Notes: generated from the sequence alone by a model not told the origin. DNA of 64,000 bases from Coffea arabica (GCF_036785885.1 NC_092326.1:42556287-42620286), one strand, 5' to 3'. Positions 1-11,102 are shown, counted from the first letter of the stretch. Made by a program: numbers and translations.

Positions 1-125
1 GACGGAAGATCGTAAAACAGTTTGCTTGTTTTAACTCTTCCATAATCTCAATTTTTCTTGCCTCCTTGTGGGATACCAATATAACTGATTTCTCTTACCT
101 TGTTCTTGTTCTTTGTATGATAAAG

Positions 126-2084
126 GCTGCTGTAGTTGGCCCCGGGAATGAATTAGGAAAACCTATCGATGTTAATGATGCTGCTGATCATATCTTTGGA
201 CTTGTTTTGATGAATGATTGGAGTGGTATGGTGAATGCTTAGCTTCATTTAAGGCTAAACTTCTTTAATTGTTTGTTTATACCCAATTAACACAAGCTAT
301 ATCAACAGCAAGAGATATTCAGGCATGGGAATATGTTCCTCTTGGTCCTTTTCTTGGAAAAAGCTTTGGTGAGCTACCTTCTTTATTTTGTTTTTATCAC
401 TTAAAACTCTGCTTAGACATGCTAGAACTTTTTTAAAATTGAAATTCTGCTTCTTTATGATTGCATCATTTCTCCTGTCCCATGGAACATTGCACATTGC
501 TTAATGCTTGATGGTTTTCTTTTGGCCGTGTACGTTTTCTAGGTACGACAGTATCCCCTTGGATTGTGACCTTGGATGCTCTAGAACCCTTTTCTTGTGA
601 TGCTCCAATACAGGTACTTTACATTCTCTGTCAGTTTGGAGCACTAGGCATTCATCAATGTATAAGCACTAATACGGCTTTCTTTGCAGAATCCTCCTCC
701 TCTGCCATATCTTGCTGAGAAGACCTCCAAAAATTATGACATTTCTTTGGAGGTATATTTGTTTTAAAAGAGACATCTTTTCGATATTGGGTTTTTTTTT
801 GGGGGGGGGGGGGGTGGGAGCGGATATAATTCTGGATCTCCTATATATGCTCCTGCATGAAAGAAACACAAAGAAAAGGAAAAACTCGAGAACAGAGTTA
901 CAGAAGAGGATATAAGAGTTGCTTCATCTGCTAAATTGATGCTTTTCATTCTTGTCACAATGCAAGGTACTCATTAAACCTGCTGGACAAGAAGATTCCT
1001 TTGTCATCACAAGAAGTAATTTCAAGCACTTGTAAGTAGTCTTATATTCTATAAATTATTTAGTTGCTCATCAGTCAAATCATTCACTATGAATGCTGCT
1101 GTGGATGAACTTCTCATTGAATATCATTCAGATGCTTTTTCGAGCGTTATGTTGGAATTTGTTGATTATCTTAACTTTAAATAGAAAGAAGTCCCAATTC
1201 CGACACAAAACTGGAAAAGAGAATTGACTTTTCCTGCCAATGAGAGATGCATGTTCATAATTATAAGCATGGTGGTTAGCTGTGAAATCTTGTCTTTATT
1301 TCGATAAAGGTATATTGATTTTGAAAGTCCTAATGACTGTTGAAAATCTATTTGCACACAGATACTGGACAATTACCCAACAACTTGCACACCATACTAT
1401 AAATGGTTGCAATCTAAGGTCTGGTGATCTCCTTGGAACTGGCACAATTAGCGGACCTGTAAGATTTAGAGCTCTGCAGTTTGAACTTGTTCTTTTAATC
1501 TTGGGGAAAAGCTGCTAGTACCTTTCGCCTAAACTGCATTCATATGAGCATTTATTTCTCTACAGGAACCAGAATCTTTTGGATGCTTGCTGGAATTAAC
1601 CTGGAATGGGCAAAATCCAGTGTCTTTAGGCGCAACAACCCGTAGATTTCTAGAAGATGGAGATGAAGTGGTTTTTACTGGTTTTTGCAAGGTTCATTCA
1701 TAATGTCGATTTTTCCACTCCTATGTTTAATACTTTCCCAGCATTCTCTAAATGATTCCATCCTTGAGGCCGACAATAGTCGTTCTTAAGAGCATCTTAG
1801 CTCAGTATATTGAGTAATCACCACCTTGTCTGCCCTTTCATCAACTCATACATCATCTGCATGCTGCTACCCGCACGCACATACGACAGTATGTTTTGAC
1901 CGCGGATGGTTCATGGTCCAGTTATTGAAGCATTTAATCATATCGCCATCAACTTTGACCTCGTAAACTGTGATGATGAAATTCATAGAACTTGGACATG
2001 TGAGATTTTGACTTTTTGCAGGGTGACGGATATAATGTTGGTTTCGGGACGTGCTCTGGAAAGATTCTTCCGGCATCGACTTGA
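126..2084 (+). CDS. FAH: Fumarylacetoacetase, 3' part (gene cut by window start)
   Basis: Last step of tyrosine breakdown: hydrolyses fumarylacetoacetate to fumarate and acetoacetate in the cytosol. Eight coding exons can be traced: 126-225, 309-368, 543-613, 690-752, 967-1031, 1362-1458, 1566-1691 and 2022-2084. All have GT-AG borders and together give 645 nt (214 codons plus stop) in one unbroken frame. Recognisable family blocks are [36 protein letters not shown], split here between exons, [32 protein letters not shown] and [11 protein letters not shown]. The WSARDIQ and GKSFG segments hold the metal- and substrate-binding residues known from animal FAH. The protein ends ILPAST, close to the usual C-terminus. 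The N-terminal half lies left of the window; bases 1-125 look intronic. In Arabidopsis the orthologue is SSCD1, whose loss causes short-day cell death. No frame damage is visible. Confidence 0.93.
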
Positions 2085-3514
2085 CCGCATCCCACATCCA
2101 TACTTTGCACAGATTTAAAGAACTCTCGGCATTCTTTGACCCCCCTGCTTTTGCATGCTTCGTGGGAGGATGGATGAGGCGGTCGTTTAGCTGTAAAATT
2201 ATTCACTCTTAATTTTATGTGCCGCGGACAAACCTAATTTTATGTGATTGTTTGCTTTTGGTTCGTTTAAGGAAATTGGTCCATGTACTAAAAACTGCAT
2301 TGCCGGTTAAAAAGTCTTAAAGAGGATTCTTAAAGTCTGAGCAGTTGTAAAAATGCAGAAGGTTTTTTTTCCTTTTTCTTTTTTTTTTTTTTATTTTTGT
2401 AGAGGGTCAAACAAAATTTTCATTCAGTCAGATCATACATTACAGTTTTTAAAAAATGTATATTAAAAAATAAAAAATATAAATTGTGTCGGAGGACATC
2501 ATAAGTTAGACAAAAGGTTCTAGTAACTCTTGCGAATGACCGGGAACTGGATATGCTACTGTAGTGTACATGAAATTGGCCAGTCCAACCATCCAGGTGT
2601 CCATGATGCGGAGCAAACAAACTCATCAAGTCACAAATTTGGTTTGTATCAATTGGAGTTGTAGCTGATGAGCCTAGACAGTTAGTAACTATTTAATACT
2701 ATAATCTAGTCGGATTTGAATTTATTCATTTTGTGAGCCATACTCCAAGAAGCTCTTAAAGCCTTAAACGATCAACTTTTTTTTTTTTTTTTCAAACTAA
2801 GGGGATCACTCGAGTGCATTGCATAAAGCTATTCAATTACTGAACTGTTAAGTATTAAATATTTGAATATATTTTGTATTAATTGATAAGTGAATCGTTT
2901 ATCATTTATTTTTTGGAGTAAGTTTTTTGTTGAGACACTTAATTAATTAAAATATTTTATTTTTTTATTATCAAACATATTAAATACATTACATTTTAAA
3001 TCTATTAAATTTAAAGATTGAATTGAATTACCAAACAACTTAAACATTCATCAGGGTATAAAATTGTTTTGGGCTTTTTCCCATTACTAATAGACCTTTT
3101 TTTTTTTGTTTTTTTAGTGTAAGCAGGAGGACTCGAATCCGAGACCTCTTACTTACACTCCCTTCCTCTTATTACTCAACTCAACCCTCCCCCAGTCACT
3201 AATAGACCTAATTATACAGAGTGCACTAACAATAAATAATACTAATTCAGAATTTAAAAGAAAGTAATGCCAAAAGTAGTGATTGTTATCATCACAAGCG
3301 CTGGGGCCTAGCAATTAACGGGCCGAAGTCTTTACGACAGGACGGAAGCCTATCGCGCGATACGCGCCACCATTATTCAAGAACCCGACGTCCCTTTCGT
3401 TTTAGTCGGACTTCCGTCTTCTCTTTCCTCTTCTCCTCGCTCTCACCCTACTCTTCACCCTTCTTTCGACGTCTCCCCATCACCATTAGCACACTTTTTT
3501 TTTTCCATACCAGT
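2085..3514. other. Intergenic: FAH 3' UTR to BAG5 5' leader
   Basis: No coding region is supported. The left part is the FAH 3' UTR, followed by AT-rich DNA with poly(T) runs near 2366-2392 and 2777-2792. Around 3120-3200 there is a sequence reading ACTCGAATCCGAGACC, common in dispersed plant repeats and only superficially like a tRNA T-loop. Bases 3415-3480 are CT-rich, as is typical of a plant 5' leader, and directly precede the BAG gene start. Confidence 0.6.
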
Positions 3515-4957
3515 ATGAAGTCGTCGTCATCTAGAAGAAGCAGAGGCGGGTTCTTTTCTTCTTCAATTTCCACTAGTAGCGCTAGCACAATCACGTATAC
3601 TACTAGTACTTTCCAGGATGAACATCCCACCCCACACCTACAATTCAAAACTTCTGAATTCCCCAACTCTGGTGAACAAGAACAACCCTCTACTACACCT
3701 GTTCCAATTTCAGTTCATCACCAAGAATCCTCTCCTGCTGCAAATGCTGCTGCTCTTAAGATACAATCAGCTTACCGGGCTTACTTGGTCCGCAGTCTTG
3801 TCAAGAAATTGTCTGCAGTTAATTCAGAAGCTAATTACTGGGAAAGACATATCCAATGCCAGGTATCTATTGGCTAATTTGTTAAGATGGTTCATTTCTT
3901 TTTCAATTACGGTAGTTCTTTTCAAGATTTCTGGTCTCTTATATTTCTTTAATTAAGTACTCCAACTATTTGATTTGGAATTCTATTGTGATCCGTTTGC
4001 TGTTGGACGAACTCTTTTATTGGTTGCTGGGTGCCACGGTGTGGATTCTCAATTTAGGACATGTTTTAACTGAATTTTTTTGGCCTGCGTGATCTTGAAG
4101 TTTGAGACTTCAGTGTGTTTTTCCTTGATCTTGCTACGTTGGGATAACTTCTACATTGGACTATGTTGAAATTAATTATGAAAAACTCATGAGCTGTCTT
4201 TCCCTGAGCGGAAGATGTCAATAATCCCACACAAAGCCTTTCCAAGAATAGGCAAGTGTTGCTTGCCGCATTGGGACATTTTGGGCTTCAACTAAATAAA
4301 ATGCAGAGCAAGAGAGTTTTGCTGTGAAAGTGAAGAAATAACTAGAGTTGATCTTGCGGTTCTGCTCTTGAAGTTCTTCTTCCTCATGTCTCTTGAGACG
4401 TTGAGGAGTATGGCAAAAGGTTATGCTATCACTTGATAATCCACTTTCCATACACCTGACCTGATGCCATGATTTAGCCTTCTCCTTTCCTGGTTTACAT
4501 TACCTTTTAAACTTTCTCTTGTTTATGGTTATATGCTGTGACCATGATATTCCAATTTCTTTCTGGCTTCCATCTTCTCATATTCTCCTTTTATCTGTCT
4601 GTCCAATGGCAGGAAACTGTTGATGCTGTAAGGACCAGCGAGCGTGAAAGGATTAAGATCAATGAAGCACTAATGGGGCTGTTGTTGAGGCTGGACTCGG
4701 TGCCTGGGACTGAACCAAATGTGAGGGCGCTTAGGAGGCACTTGAGCCGTAGGATTGTGGGTTTGCAAGAGATTCTGGATGCTGTTTGTGACACTAGAGT
4801 TGAGAATTGGGATGTCTTTCTAAGGGACTGGGATGATGTAATTTCTAGGATAGAAAAAGAGGCTTGCCGAGAGAGAGGTGGCGGGCATGAGATGGAGAGG
4901 TTTTGTGCCGAGTATCTGGGGTTTAATTGCCTACAGAGATTTCTTCGTGATCAATGA
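3515..4957 (+). CDS. BAG5: BAG family molecular chaperone regulator, BAG5-like (IQ + BAG domain)
   Basis: Co-chaperone that binds the Hsp70 ATPase domain through a BAG domain and calmodulin through an IQ motif. Two exons, 3515-3862 and 4613-4957, join in phase 0 at CAG|GTATCT and GGCAG|GAAAC, giving 230 residues. A Ser-rich N-terminus (1-30) with basic residues may be an organelle targeting peptide; Arabidopsis BAG5 is mitochondrial. The IQ motif is at residues 83-93 (IQSAYRAYLVR, fitting IQxxxRxxxxR). The BAG domain covers about 100-200, including ETVDAVRTSERERIKINEAL and LLLRLDSVPG at the exon 2 start. The C-terminus MERFCAEYLGFNCLQRFLRD matches the BAG5 tail. Length is close to Arabidopsis BAG5 (about 215). 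The apparent ATG at 4538 lies inside the intron and is not a real start. An alternative name within the IQ-BAG group (BAG5-8) is less likely because those relatives are longer. Confidence 0.88.
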
Positions 4958-5972
4958 CCTTTGCTCATATAGAAGTTTTCTACCCTTTTTCTTCAACTGG
5001 AATCTCACTCTCTAGGTGCTTCTTATTATATGTAAACCAAAATTTGTAAATCATTATCTCAACACCACAATCTTATGATCGATCACATATATACCATTGT
5101 ACATAGCCACAGAAGTGAACTACTGACTAAGAGCATCATTTAGGAACTATAATCTCCATGGATTCCAATGAGAGACTGCAGAACCTTACCTGCTTGACGG
5201 GTTTGTAAGTACTTGGACAACTAATTGTTCGCTTTATGTTTTCACTGGTTTTGATAGTTCGTAGAATCATGATAGTCCTGCAAAATCCTGTATTTTTTAT
5301 ATTTTATTTTGTTGGTACTTCGTATTTGCTTTGTCATATTCACCATAATCATTTTGCTACGTTTGTTGATTGGTGCAAGCTTGCAAGGCATTGTATATTA
5401 GCTGAAACATGAGACAGGAAGATTTTGACTACAATAAATGTGTTTTCATCCATTGAATAATACCACACTGTTGTCTGTGTCCTCTAGCATGATGTATTCC
5501 AAAGATTATTTTGACATACAAGAGCATTCTTGTACAGATTTGTGGTAGGATTATTAAGCTCCCAAGGCTCTTATAGCAACCACTTGGTAATGGAAAAAAA
5601 TTCTGGAAGCTAGCTGTTGCTCATAGGAATAGCACAATATGATGGCCACGTTGTTTACAATTCTTTCACCATCGTACTTTGGAAGCATTTTGTCACAGTA
5701 AAAGATTAAGCTGCATCTCTACCCAGGAGTAGTTCCTTCCATTGTTCCTTTTCTCTTTTATTTCTTGCATTACTCATAGTACCGTTCTGCAATTGGTAAA
5801 GCAAGTAATGTAAATTGCAACAAAACTAAGGATACCTTACAAAGCCTATGATCACACGAGGAATACATCCACACAACAACTGTTGCGAGAATCCACACAA
5901 ATTTAACAGCAGAAATACATCAAATTCAAATTGAACACAGGTGTGCTCCTGAAACATGGCTAACGTACACAT
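4958..5972. other. Intergenic: two facing 3' UTRs
   Basis: Lies between the converging ends of the BAG5-like gene (+) and the cysteine-rich gene (-). It is AT-rich, with no frame worth calling and no recognisable repeat. It presumably holds both 3' UTRs. Confidence 0.6.
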
Positions 5973-6290
5973 CTAGGCAGAGCAGCTGCACTTGCACCGG
6001 GATAAGCATTTTTTGCAGTCAGCGAGCTTTGGGTAGTCAGTATTGCAATCACATTTCTTCATGCATTTGGTACGAGAACTGCCACCCCACAAACACTTGG
6101 CCATGCAACGCATGATTGGCACACACCCGGGGCAGTTGAACTTCATGCCATTAGCGATGCACTGACTACAATTGCTTGTATCAGAAGAGCAGGCTAGTGA
6201 CGGCCAGGCCAACTCCGAGAGTATGATCAGCAGTAGCATCAGCGTGCACGAATTTGTTCCGATTCTGGACAGCCTCATCCTCCCTTTCAT
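5973..6290 (-). CDS. Small secreted cysteine-rich protein, family not recognised
   Basis: 105 residues. A positively charged start and a hydrophobic stretch (about 15-27) followed by PSLA look like a signal peptide cut after Ala33. The mature part of about 72 residues holds 15 cysteines, at 34, 41, 44, 53, 56, 62, 66, 76, 80, 82, 92, 95, 99, 101 and 103, ending in a dense CKCSCSA. The spacing does not fit the 12-Cys GASA/snakin pattern, lipid transfer proteins or 8-Cys defensins. An odd Cys number suggests a free thiol, dimerisation or metal binding. The leader appears to hold a short intron: AAG|GTTAGT at 6473 and TCTGCAG| before 6383. After splicing, a small upstream frame would end with TGA overlapping the main ATG (ATGA). 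Function unknown; role inferred only as extracellular or vacuolar. Confidence 0.72.
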   Translation of the reverse strand: MKGRMRLSRIGTNSCTLMLLLIILSELAWPSLACSSDTSNCSQCIANGMKFNCPGCVPIMRCMAKCLWGGSSRTKCMKKCDCNTDYPKLADCKKCLSRCKCSCSA

Positions 6291-6354
6291 GACTTCCGTC
6301 TGCTATAGTAGGAGTAACAAATTTGGCTTGCTTTGCTGCTTGAGCCTTTTGTAC

Positions 6355-6387
6355 TGCTTCTGCTTCTGCTTCTGCTTCTGCTTCTGC
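6355..6387. repeat. (TGCTTC)n hexanucleotide microsatellite, about 5.5 copies
   Basis: Perfect TGCTTC repeats read on the plus strand. On the minus strand it is (GAAGCA)n and sits directly at the predicted 3' splice site of the leader intron of the cysteine-rich gene, so its length would change the 5' UTR. Confidence 0.9.
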
Positions 6388-6472
6388 AGAGAATGTGAAC
6401 ACATTAATGAAGCGATAGCACTGCATGCAGCATTACTAATTTACTGCAGAATTTATTGACCTCGGAACTAAC
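6384..6472 (-). other. Predicted 5' UTR intron of the cysteine-rich gene
   Basis: Donor AAAAAG|GTTAGT and acceptor ATTCTCTGCAG| on the minus strand bound an 89-nt intron. The exon upstream (to about 6680) would be leader sequence. This rests only on splice-site appearance. Confidence 0.45.
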
Positions 6473-6699
6473 CTTTTTCTTGGATTGCTCAACATCTCAT
6501 CTCCTCGTTTAGGCCGACAAATGTCACACTCGATGGCATTTACTTTCCCAGTCCCTGTCTGTCCTGCCGTGCATGCAAGTCTCCTCTCTTCTTTTCCACC
6601 TCCACATGGATTGTAAACTAAGGGTGCCACCGCCACCGCATAAAGAACGCCATATAGTTGGTGACAACTGACAACCAACATAGCCGAGCCGATCTTCTA

Positions 6700-7566
6700 T
6701 GGACGCGACCATCTTGATTGGGTAGTCGGTACCTGACCCAAAATGGGAAGATGACCAATTGGTGTTGTGTTCTTATATGCTTATGGCAAGCTTTCTCTAG
6801 AAGTGGCCGCTGGCCAGTATCAATTTACATTTCCAACGATGGTGTTTAGAGGACCGTCCTTGTTCAGAGCATCTGTGGCAATTGTTTTGAACAATAAATT
6901 AGTGTGTGACCAAACAACAAGATGTGCATTTCGTCAAAAAAAAAAAAAAAAGGTTTTTTCTAAAAGTGAATCTAGAACCAACTCTAAGACTGCCCGAGTC
7001 TTATAGTGAATTTCCAATTATCATCATTTTGAAAGAGGAAAATAGGGGCATCAGAACTCCAAATGCAATCTAAGTACTTTGTATTTTTGGATTTTTTTTC
7101 CCCCTATTTGAAGGAGACTCTGAATATTACAGCAAGAGGAGAAAAAAGAGAGACTTAACTCTCGGAGTCAAATCAGGGCATTAGTGTTTGGGTAGAGTGT
7201 TAGCTAAATATATTATTATTTGCGTCAACAATTGTCGTAGAAAATCAGGCCAGACATCAAAAATGTTACCAAGACTGCTTGGAAGTGCAGCCCATTTTCC
7301 TCCTGCCACCCTTGTGCAAAAGGGGCTGACATGTTGAAAAGTAGATTATTAAAACAAAACATGTTTTTAAGATAACTAACCATAAACATGTCTTTAGGCA
7401 AGTTAAAATAAAAGTAGTTTCTATAAGGATAAAAAAAAATTAAAGATCAAAGAGTCACAAATTGAAACTTCGAGTAATGCATAATCTTTCATACTCAGCA
7501 ATCCTTGTCAAAATTCTAGTCCAGAGACGGGTGGTCCAAAAATTCTAAGGGCCTGACGAGAAAACT
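6700..7566. other. Intergenic, no gene seen
   Basis: Upstream flank of the cysteine-rich gene. It is AT-rich with a 17-A run at 6936-6952. Short frames exist but show no family features. Confidence 0.5.
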
Positions 7567-7725
7567 GTGTGTTTGGATGGTAAGTTATTTGAGATATTTT
7601 TACTGTAACACTTTTTATGATGTGATGTATATGAGATAAAAAGGTAATTAAAAAAAATTTATTGAAAATTGTAATAGTGATGTAAGCAAATATATTTGGA
7701 TAAATAACTTACAATCCAAACACAC
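7567..7725. mobile_element. hAT-type MITE, about 159 bp
   Basis: Ends are inverted: GTGTGTTTGGATGGTAAGTT on the left and the complement of AACTTACAATCCAAACACAC on the right, with one mismatch over 20 bases. No coding capacity. A clearly related copy, truncated on its left side, lies at about 27360-27592 and shares the internal stretch GTGATGTATxTGAGATAAAAAGGTAATT. I could not find a clean 8-bp target duplication. Confidence 0.6.
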
Positions 7726-7925
7726 TCGAATTTCTCTCTCCAGGGCTTGTGTACGTAGCCCCATCCATCGCAGTCTACTCTTGGCTCCACTTTTCACGTA
7801 TAGCTGGACTGATGTGCTTGAATCGTTCACATACCTTGCAATCATTATTAGTAGATGTGGGAAGAGAGGTCAAGAATTCTGACCTTGCCTTTCATTATTT
7901 TGTCATCCCAAGTAGTTTCTCTTAC

Positions 7926-7933
7926 TTCATATT
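7926..7933. repeat. 8-bp target site duplication (left) of the hAT element
   Basis: TTCATATT directly left of the element, repeated exactly at 10227-10234. Confidence 0.9.
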
Positions 7934-10226
7934 TAGAGCTGTTAAACGAACCGAGTCGAGCTCGAGCATAGGACAATCGAGCTTGACTCGAACCCCTAAT
8001 CGAGTTAGCTCGAGCTCGCTCGATTACTAATTCGAGCTTCACAAGGCACTCGAGCTCGACTCGATGTGGTGGTAAAAAATTCGAGCTCGGGCTCGAACTC
8101 GAGTTTGAAATCGAGCCGAGCTCGAGCTCGCGAAAAACTCAAGCCAAGTTTTTTGAGCTCGAGCTCGTTTACGGGAGACACCATATCAGACCCTAGCACA
8201 CTCGTATTCAACAAGTCCAAACCATCAAATTCAACAATACAAGCTCGAGCCAAATGACAATACAAGCCAAAAACCATAAAATGGAGAAACAAAATGTCCA
8301 AACTCGGATTACAATGTCCAAACCACATCAGATTACAACATATCAGTGACCAAAATGTCCAAAACAGATTAGATAACAACATTTCCAAACCAAAATGTCC
8401 AAACTCGGATTACAATGTCCAAATCACATCAGATTACAACATATCAGTGACCAAAATGTCCAAAACAGATTAAATAACAACATTTCCAAACCAAAATGTC
8501 CAAACCAGATCAGATTACAACATGTCCAACACAAAATGTCCAAACCAGATCAGATTACAACATGAAAAAGTACATAAACGGCCACCATCAGGTATAACTC
8601 AAGTGTTATTTGACTATAAATATGTAGCATTTCCTTCATATGATCACGGGGGACTACCAAGAGCAATTCAATGAGTTTTCAGAAGCCACCATCTTCACTG
8701 CAAAATGCAAAACATGCAGCCCAGCCACGCTCTGCCATCAGTTGGAAAGGAATCAGGAAAAGAACAAATCATTCTTTTTCTTATTTTGTTTCTGTTTTGA
8801 AATTATACAGCCAAAAAATTGTATTGAAAATATAACTGCAGAGGGCTGCCCATGCACCCTAAGCATAGTTAGTGAGCAATGTATTGAAACGAAAATCGAG
8901 CGAGGAAAAGAAAGGAACAAGTTTGGGCATAGAAAGATAACCTAGATTCATAACTAAACTATCAAGAACTTTAGATTCAAATTCTAAAGTTTGGGCACAA
9001 AATGGGATCAGTTTGCAAGAAATAGATAGACTCCAAGATTACCAATATCAATAATTTGTTTTTCATTTTGTAACAAAACATACTTATTCATCCCAAGTAA
9101 TTCATCTTCAGTCCGCAAAGATTGAATCTTGAGCTGCATTTGACGTATAATCAGTAATTGAATTTTGATATTTTAAGCAGCATAAATCAAGTAAAATGTT
9201 AGGAGTTTTCCTCCCCTGTCACGGGAAAATAATTTCCCAGCCCTCCCAAGTTTAATTAAAAAAAAAGGGAATCACATTACACCATATCAATTTTGACTGC
9301 TGCTGTCCAGTAGCACAATCACTGAAGAAGTTTAGCTAAAAATTAAGGCTTAAAGCTAATTTCAGCTAAAAAAAAAGGAAAAAGAAAAGGAAGAAGAATG
9401 AGAAAACAAAAGTACAAAGTCATCGTCTATTTTCAGGCTGGCATTAATCTTCCTGTGTCTGAGATCTCTTTAATTGCATTTGAAAGGGAAAAAGGCCAAA
9501 ACAATAAATCCAAAAAAAAAAAACTGAACTGTTGGATTAATTTCTAGACCAGGAAAACCAATTAATTATTAGATCTGCAATCTATGAACAGGAAATTGCA
9601 AAATTTGGAGAAGAAATGGTTACTACTTACCAGAATGTAGTGAATCGGGGTATGGTAGAGGTCCCTGGCTCTACCGAGGTGGCTCCGTACTGCGCTGCTC
9701 ATGAATTCAGGAGCAGTGACGGTGGCGAGAATGGAGGGTGCTCCGTATGGTGAGTCAGTGACGGTGGGTGCGGCTGCGGCTGTGGAACGGAAAAAGAGTT
9801 GACAGAAATCAGAGGAGGCGCCTAGCCGTTGTTGCTGCGGCTGAGACTGCGGCTGTGGATGGCGCCTGGCGGTGAGAATGGCGGTTGCGGGGTGTGGCGT
9901 GAGAATGGAAGCTGCGGGGATTGGGGAGTGGCTGCGGGGTGACGGCTATGGAACGGGAAAACGAAGGACCAAAAGAGAAAAGGAAGAATTAGGGCTACAC
10001 GAGACTTAGTTAAAGTACCACATACATATTGAAATGACGAAAATATCCCTATCTTTCGAGCCTACCGAGCATTTACGAACACGAGCCTTGCTCGGCTCGT
10101 GTTTTAAACGAGTATTGATTAGAACTCGAGCTCGGCTCGTTTCTCTCTGTAAACGAGTCGAGCTGAGCCCTTATCGAGCCGGGTCGAGCTCGGCTCGCGA
10201 GTTGCCCGGTTCGATTAACAGCTTTA
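7934..10226. mobile_element. Non-autonomous hAT-superfamily transposon, 2293 bp
   Basis: Terminal inverted repeats: TAGAGCTGTTAAACGAACCG on the left against TAAAGCTGTTAATCGAACCG, the complement of the right end, with 2 mismatches in 20. The element is flanked by an exact 8-bp duplication, TTCATATT, as expected of hAT insertion. Both subterminal regions (7960-8165 and 10050-10205) are packed with overlapping GAGCTCGAGCTCG-type palindromic motifs, probable transposase-binding arrays. The interior has a 101-bp tandem repeat, a GC-rich stretch (9640-9960) and no transposase frame, so movement would need a transposase supplied in trans. The intact duplication suggests a fairly recent insertion. 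Confidence 0.88.
8291..8565. repeat. 101-bp tandem repeat inside the hAT element, about 2.5 copies
   Basis: Copies begin at 8291, 8392 and 8493 with AAAATGTCCAAAC. The first two differ at only a few positions and the third is diverged and shortened. Shorter ATGTCCAAA and CAGATTA words recur inside each unit. Confidence 0.85.
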
Positions 10227-10234
10227 TTCATATT
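10227..10234. repeat. 8-bp target site duplication (right) of the hAT element
   Basis: TTCATATT, identical to 7926-7933. Confidence 0.9.
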
Positions 10235-10600
10235 CATCTAATTTGATGATAGTTTAATTTTCGTCGATTTTTTTTTCTATGTTGTAAATGCATGAATCTC
10301 GTGTTAATTTCTTGTGGAACAAATGATTCTTGCGTTTTGTCTGGGCATCCACAGTCACGTTGGCCAGACAAAATATATACCCACCCAACAAACCAATTCA
10401 CAAATACGCGATATTTTCAGTACCATTTTTTCAATGATAATTCAGTACCACTTTCATATTTATACCAAGTGTCATGTTTACTTAATTTGTTATGTGCTGT
10501 TTATTTAAATTTTTTCTACCATCATGTGATAAGTGAAATCAGCATTAGATTTGACACCAAATAGTGGCATAGAAAATCCCAACTGATTCACAAATATCAT

Positions 10601-10672
10601 AAAAACCAAATAGTAATAGGTTTAGACCATAACGATAAAAACCAAATAGTAATAGGTTTAGACCATAACGAT
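10601..10672. repeat. Perfect 36-bp tandem duplication
   Basis: The unit starting AAAAACCAAATAGTAATAGG at 10601 is repeated without change from 10637. Confidence 0.9.
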
Positions 10673-10723
10673 CCAATTAGCTGAAACAAATGGAGAGGTG
10701 GGGAAAATACTTTGAGGGTGACC

Positions 10724-10865
10724 TTGTTTGAATTGCTGTTTTCCGTCAAAAAATTACGTCAATTTTCGTGATCACATTTCTCTATTATCTTTTTCCCTCA
10801 CATACATTAAATCGCTACAGTAATTTTTTCATAAAAAATTATAAAAAATATAATCCAAACACAAT
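10724..10865. mobile_element. Short hAT-type MITE, about 142 bp
   Basis: Starts TTGTTTGAATTGCTG and ends AATCCAAACACAA, forming an imperfect terminal inverted repeat. The interior CACATACATTAAATCGCTAC is shared in diverged form with relics near 58740-58920 and with the MITE split by the LTR element at 14427. Confidence 0.5.
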
Positions 10866-11102
10866 TTTAACCACCATCCTTCCATTCTCAATCTAAATTA
10901 TTAATATTGAAAACTGTGCAAAGTGCTACTTTTTAAGATGGAGATGTATGAAGTATGAACCCTTCAACATGATTAAGGTCAGCTCCTTGCCAATTTTATA
11001 ACTGCAGTCTATTTCATTAAGATTTAAGAAGGAGAATAAAATAAAAAGTGACACCGGCTGATAGATCCCTGAATTAATCGGCCCAGTTCTAGAATCCGTT
11101 AA

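Larger units (their letters stand above)
10235..11102. other. Intergenic downstream of the first wax synthase gene
   Basis: AT-rich with no supported gene. It contains a perfect 36-bp tandem duplication and a short hAT-type MITE, listed separately. Confidence 0.5.

Noticed and set aside
3120-3180. Possible tRNA or SINE (ACTCGAATCCGAGACC)
   Set aside because: Only a T-loop-like word. No cloverleaf, A box or B box pair at the right distance, and no poly(A) tail with duplication.
4538-4612. In-frame ATG upstream of BAG5 exon 2
   Set aside because: Lies in the intron before a good CAG|G acceptor. The IQ motif and N-terminus are supplied by exon 1.
5973-6290. GASA/snakin assignment for the cysteine-rich protein
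   Set aside because: It has 15 rather than 12 Cys and lacks the GASA pattern and its CVPxGTxGN block.
8066-8257. Ser/Arg-rich frames in the hAT subterminal arrays
   Set aside because: Produced by GAGCTCGAGCTCG repeats, which are open in most frames; not coding.
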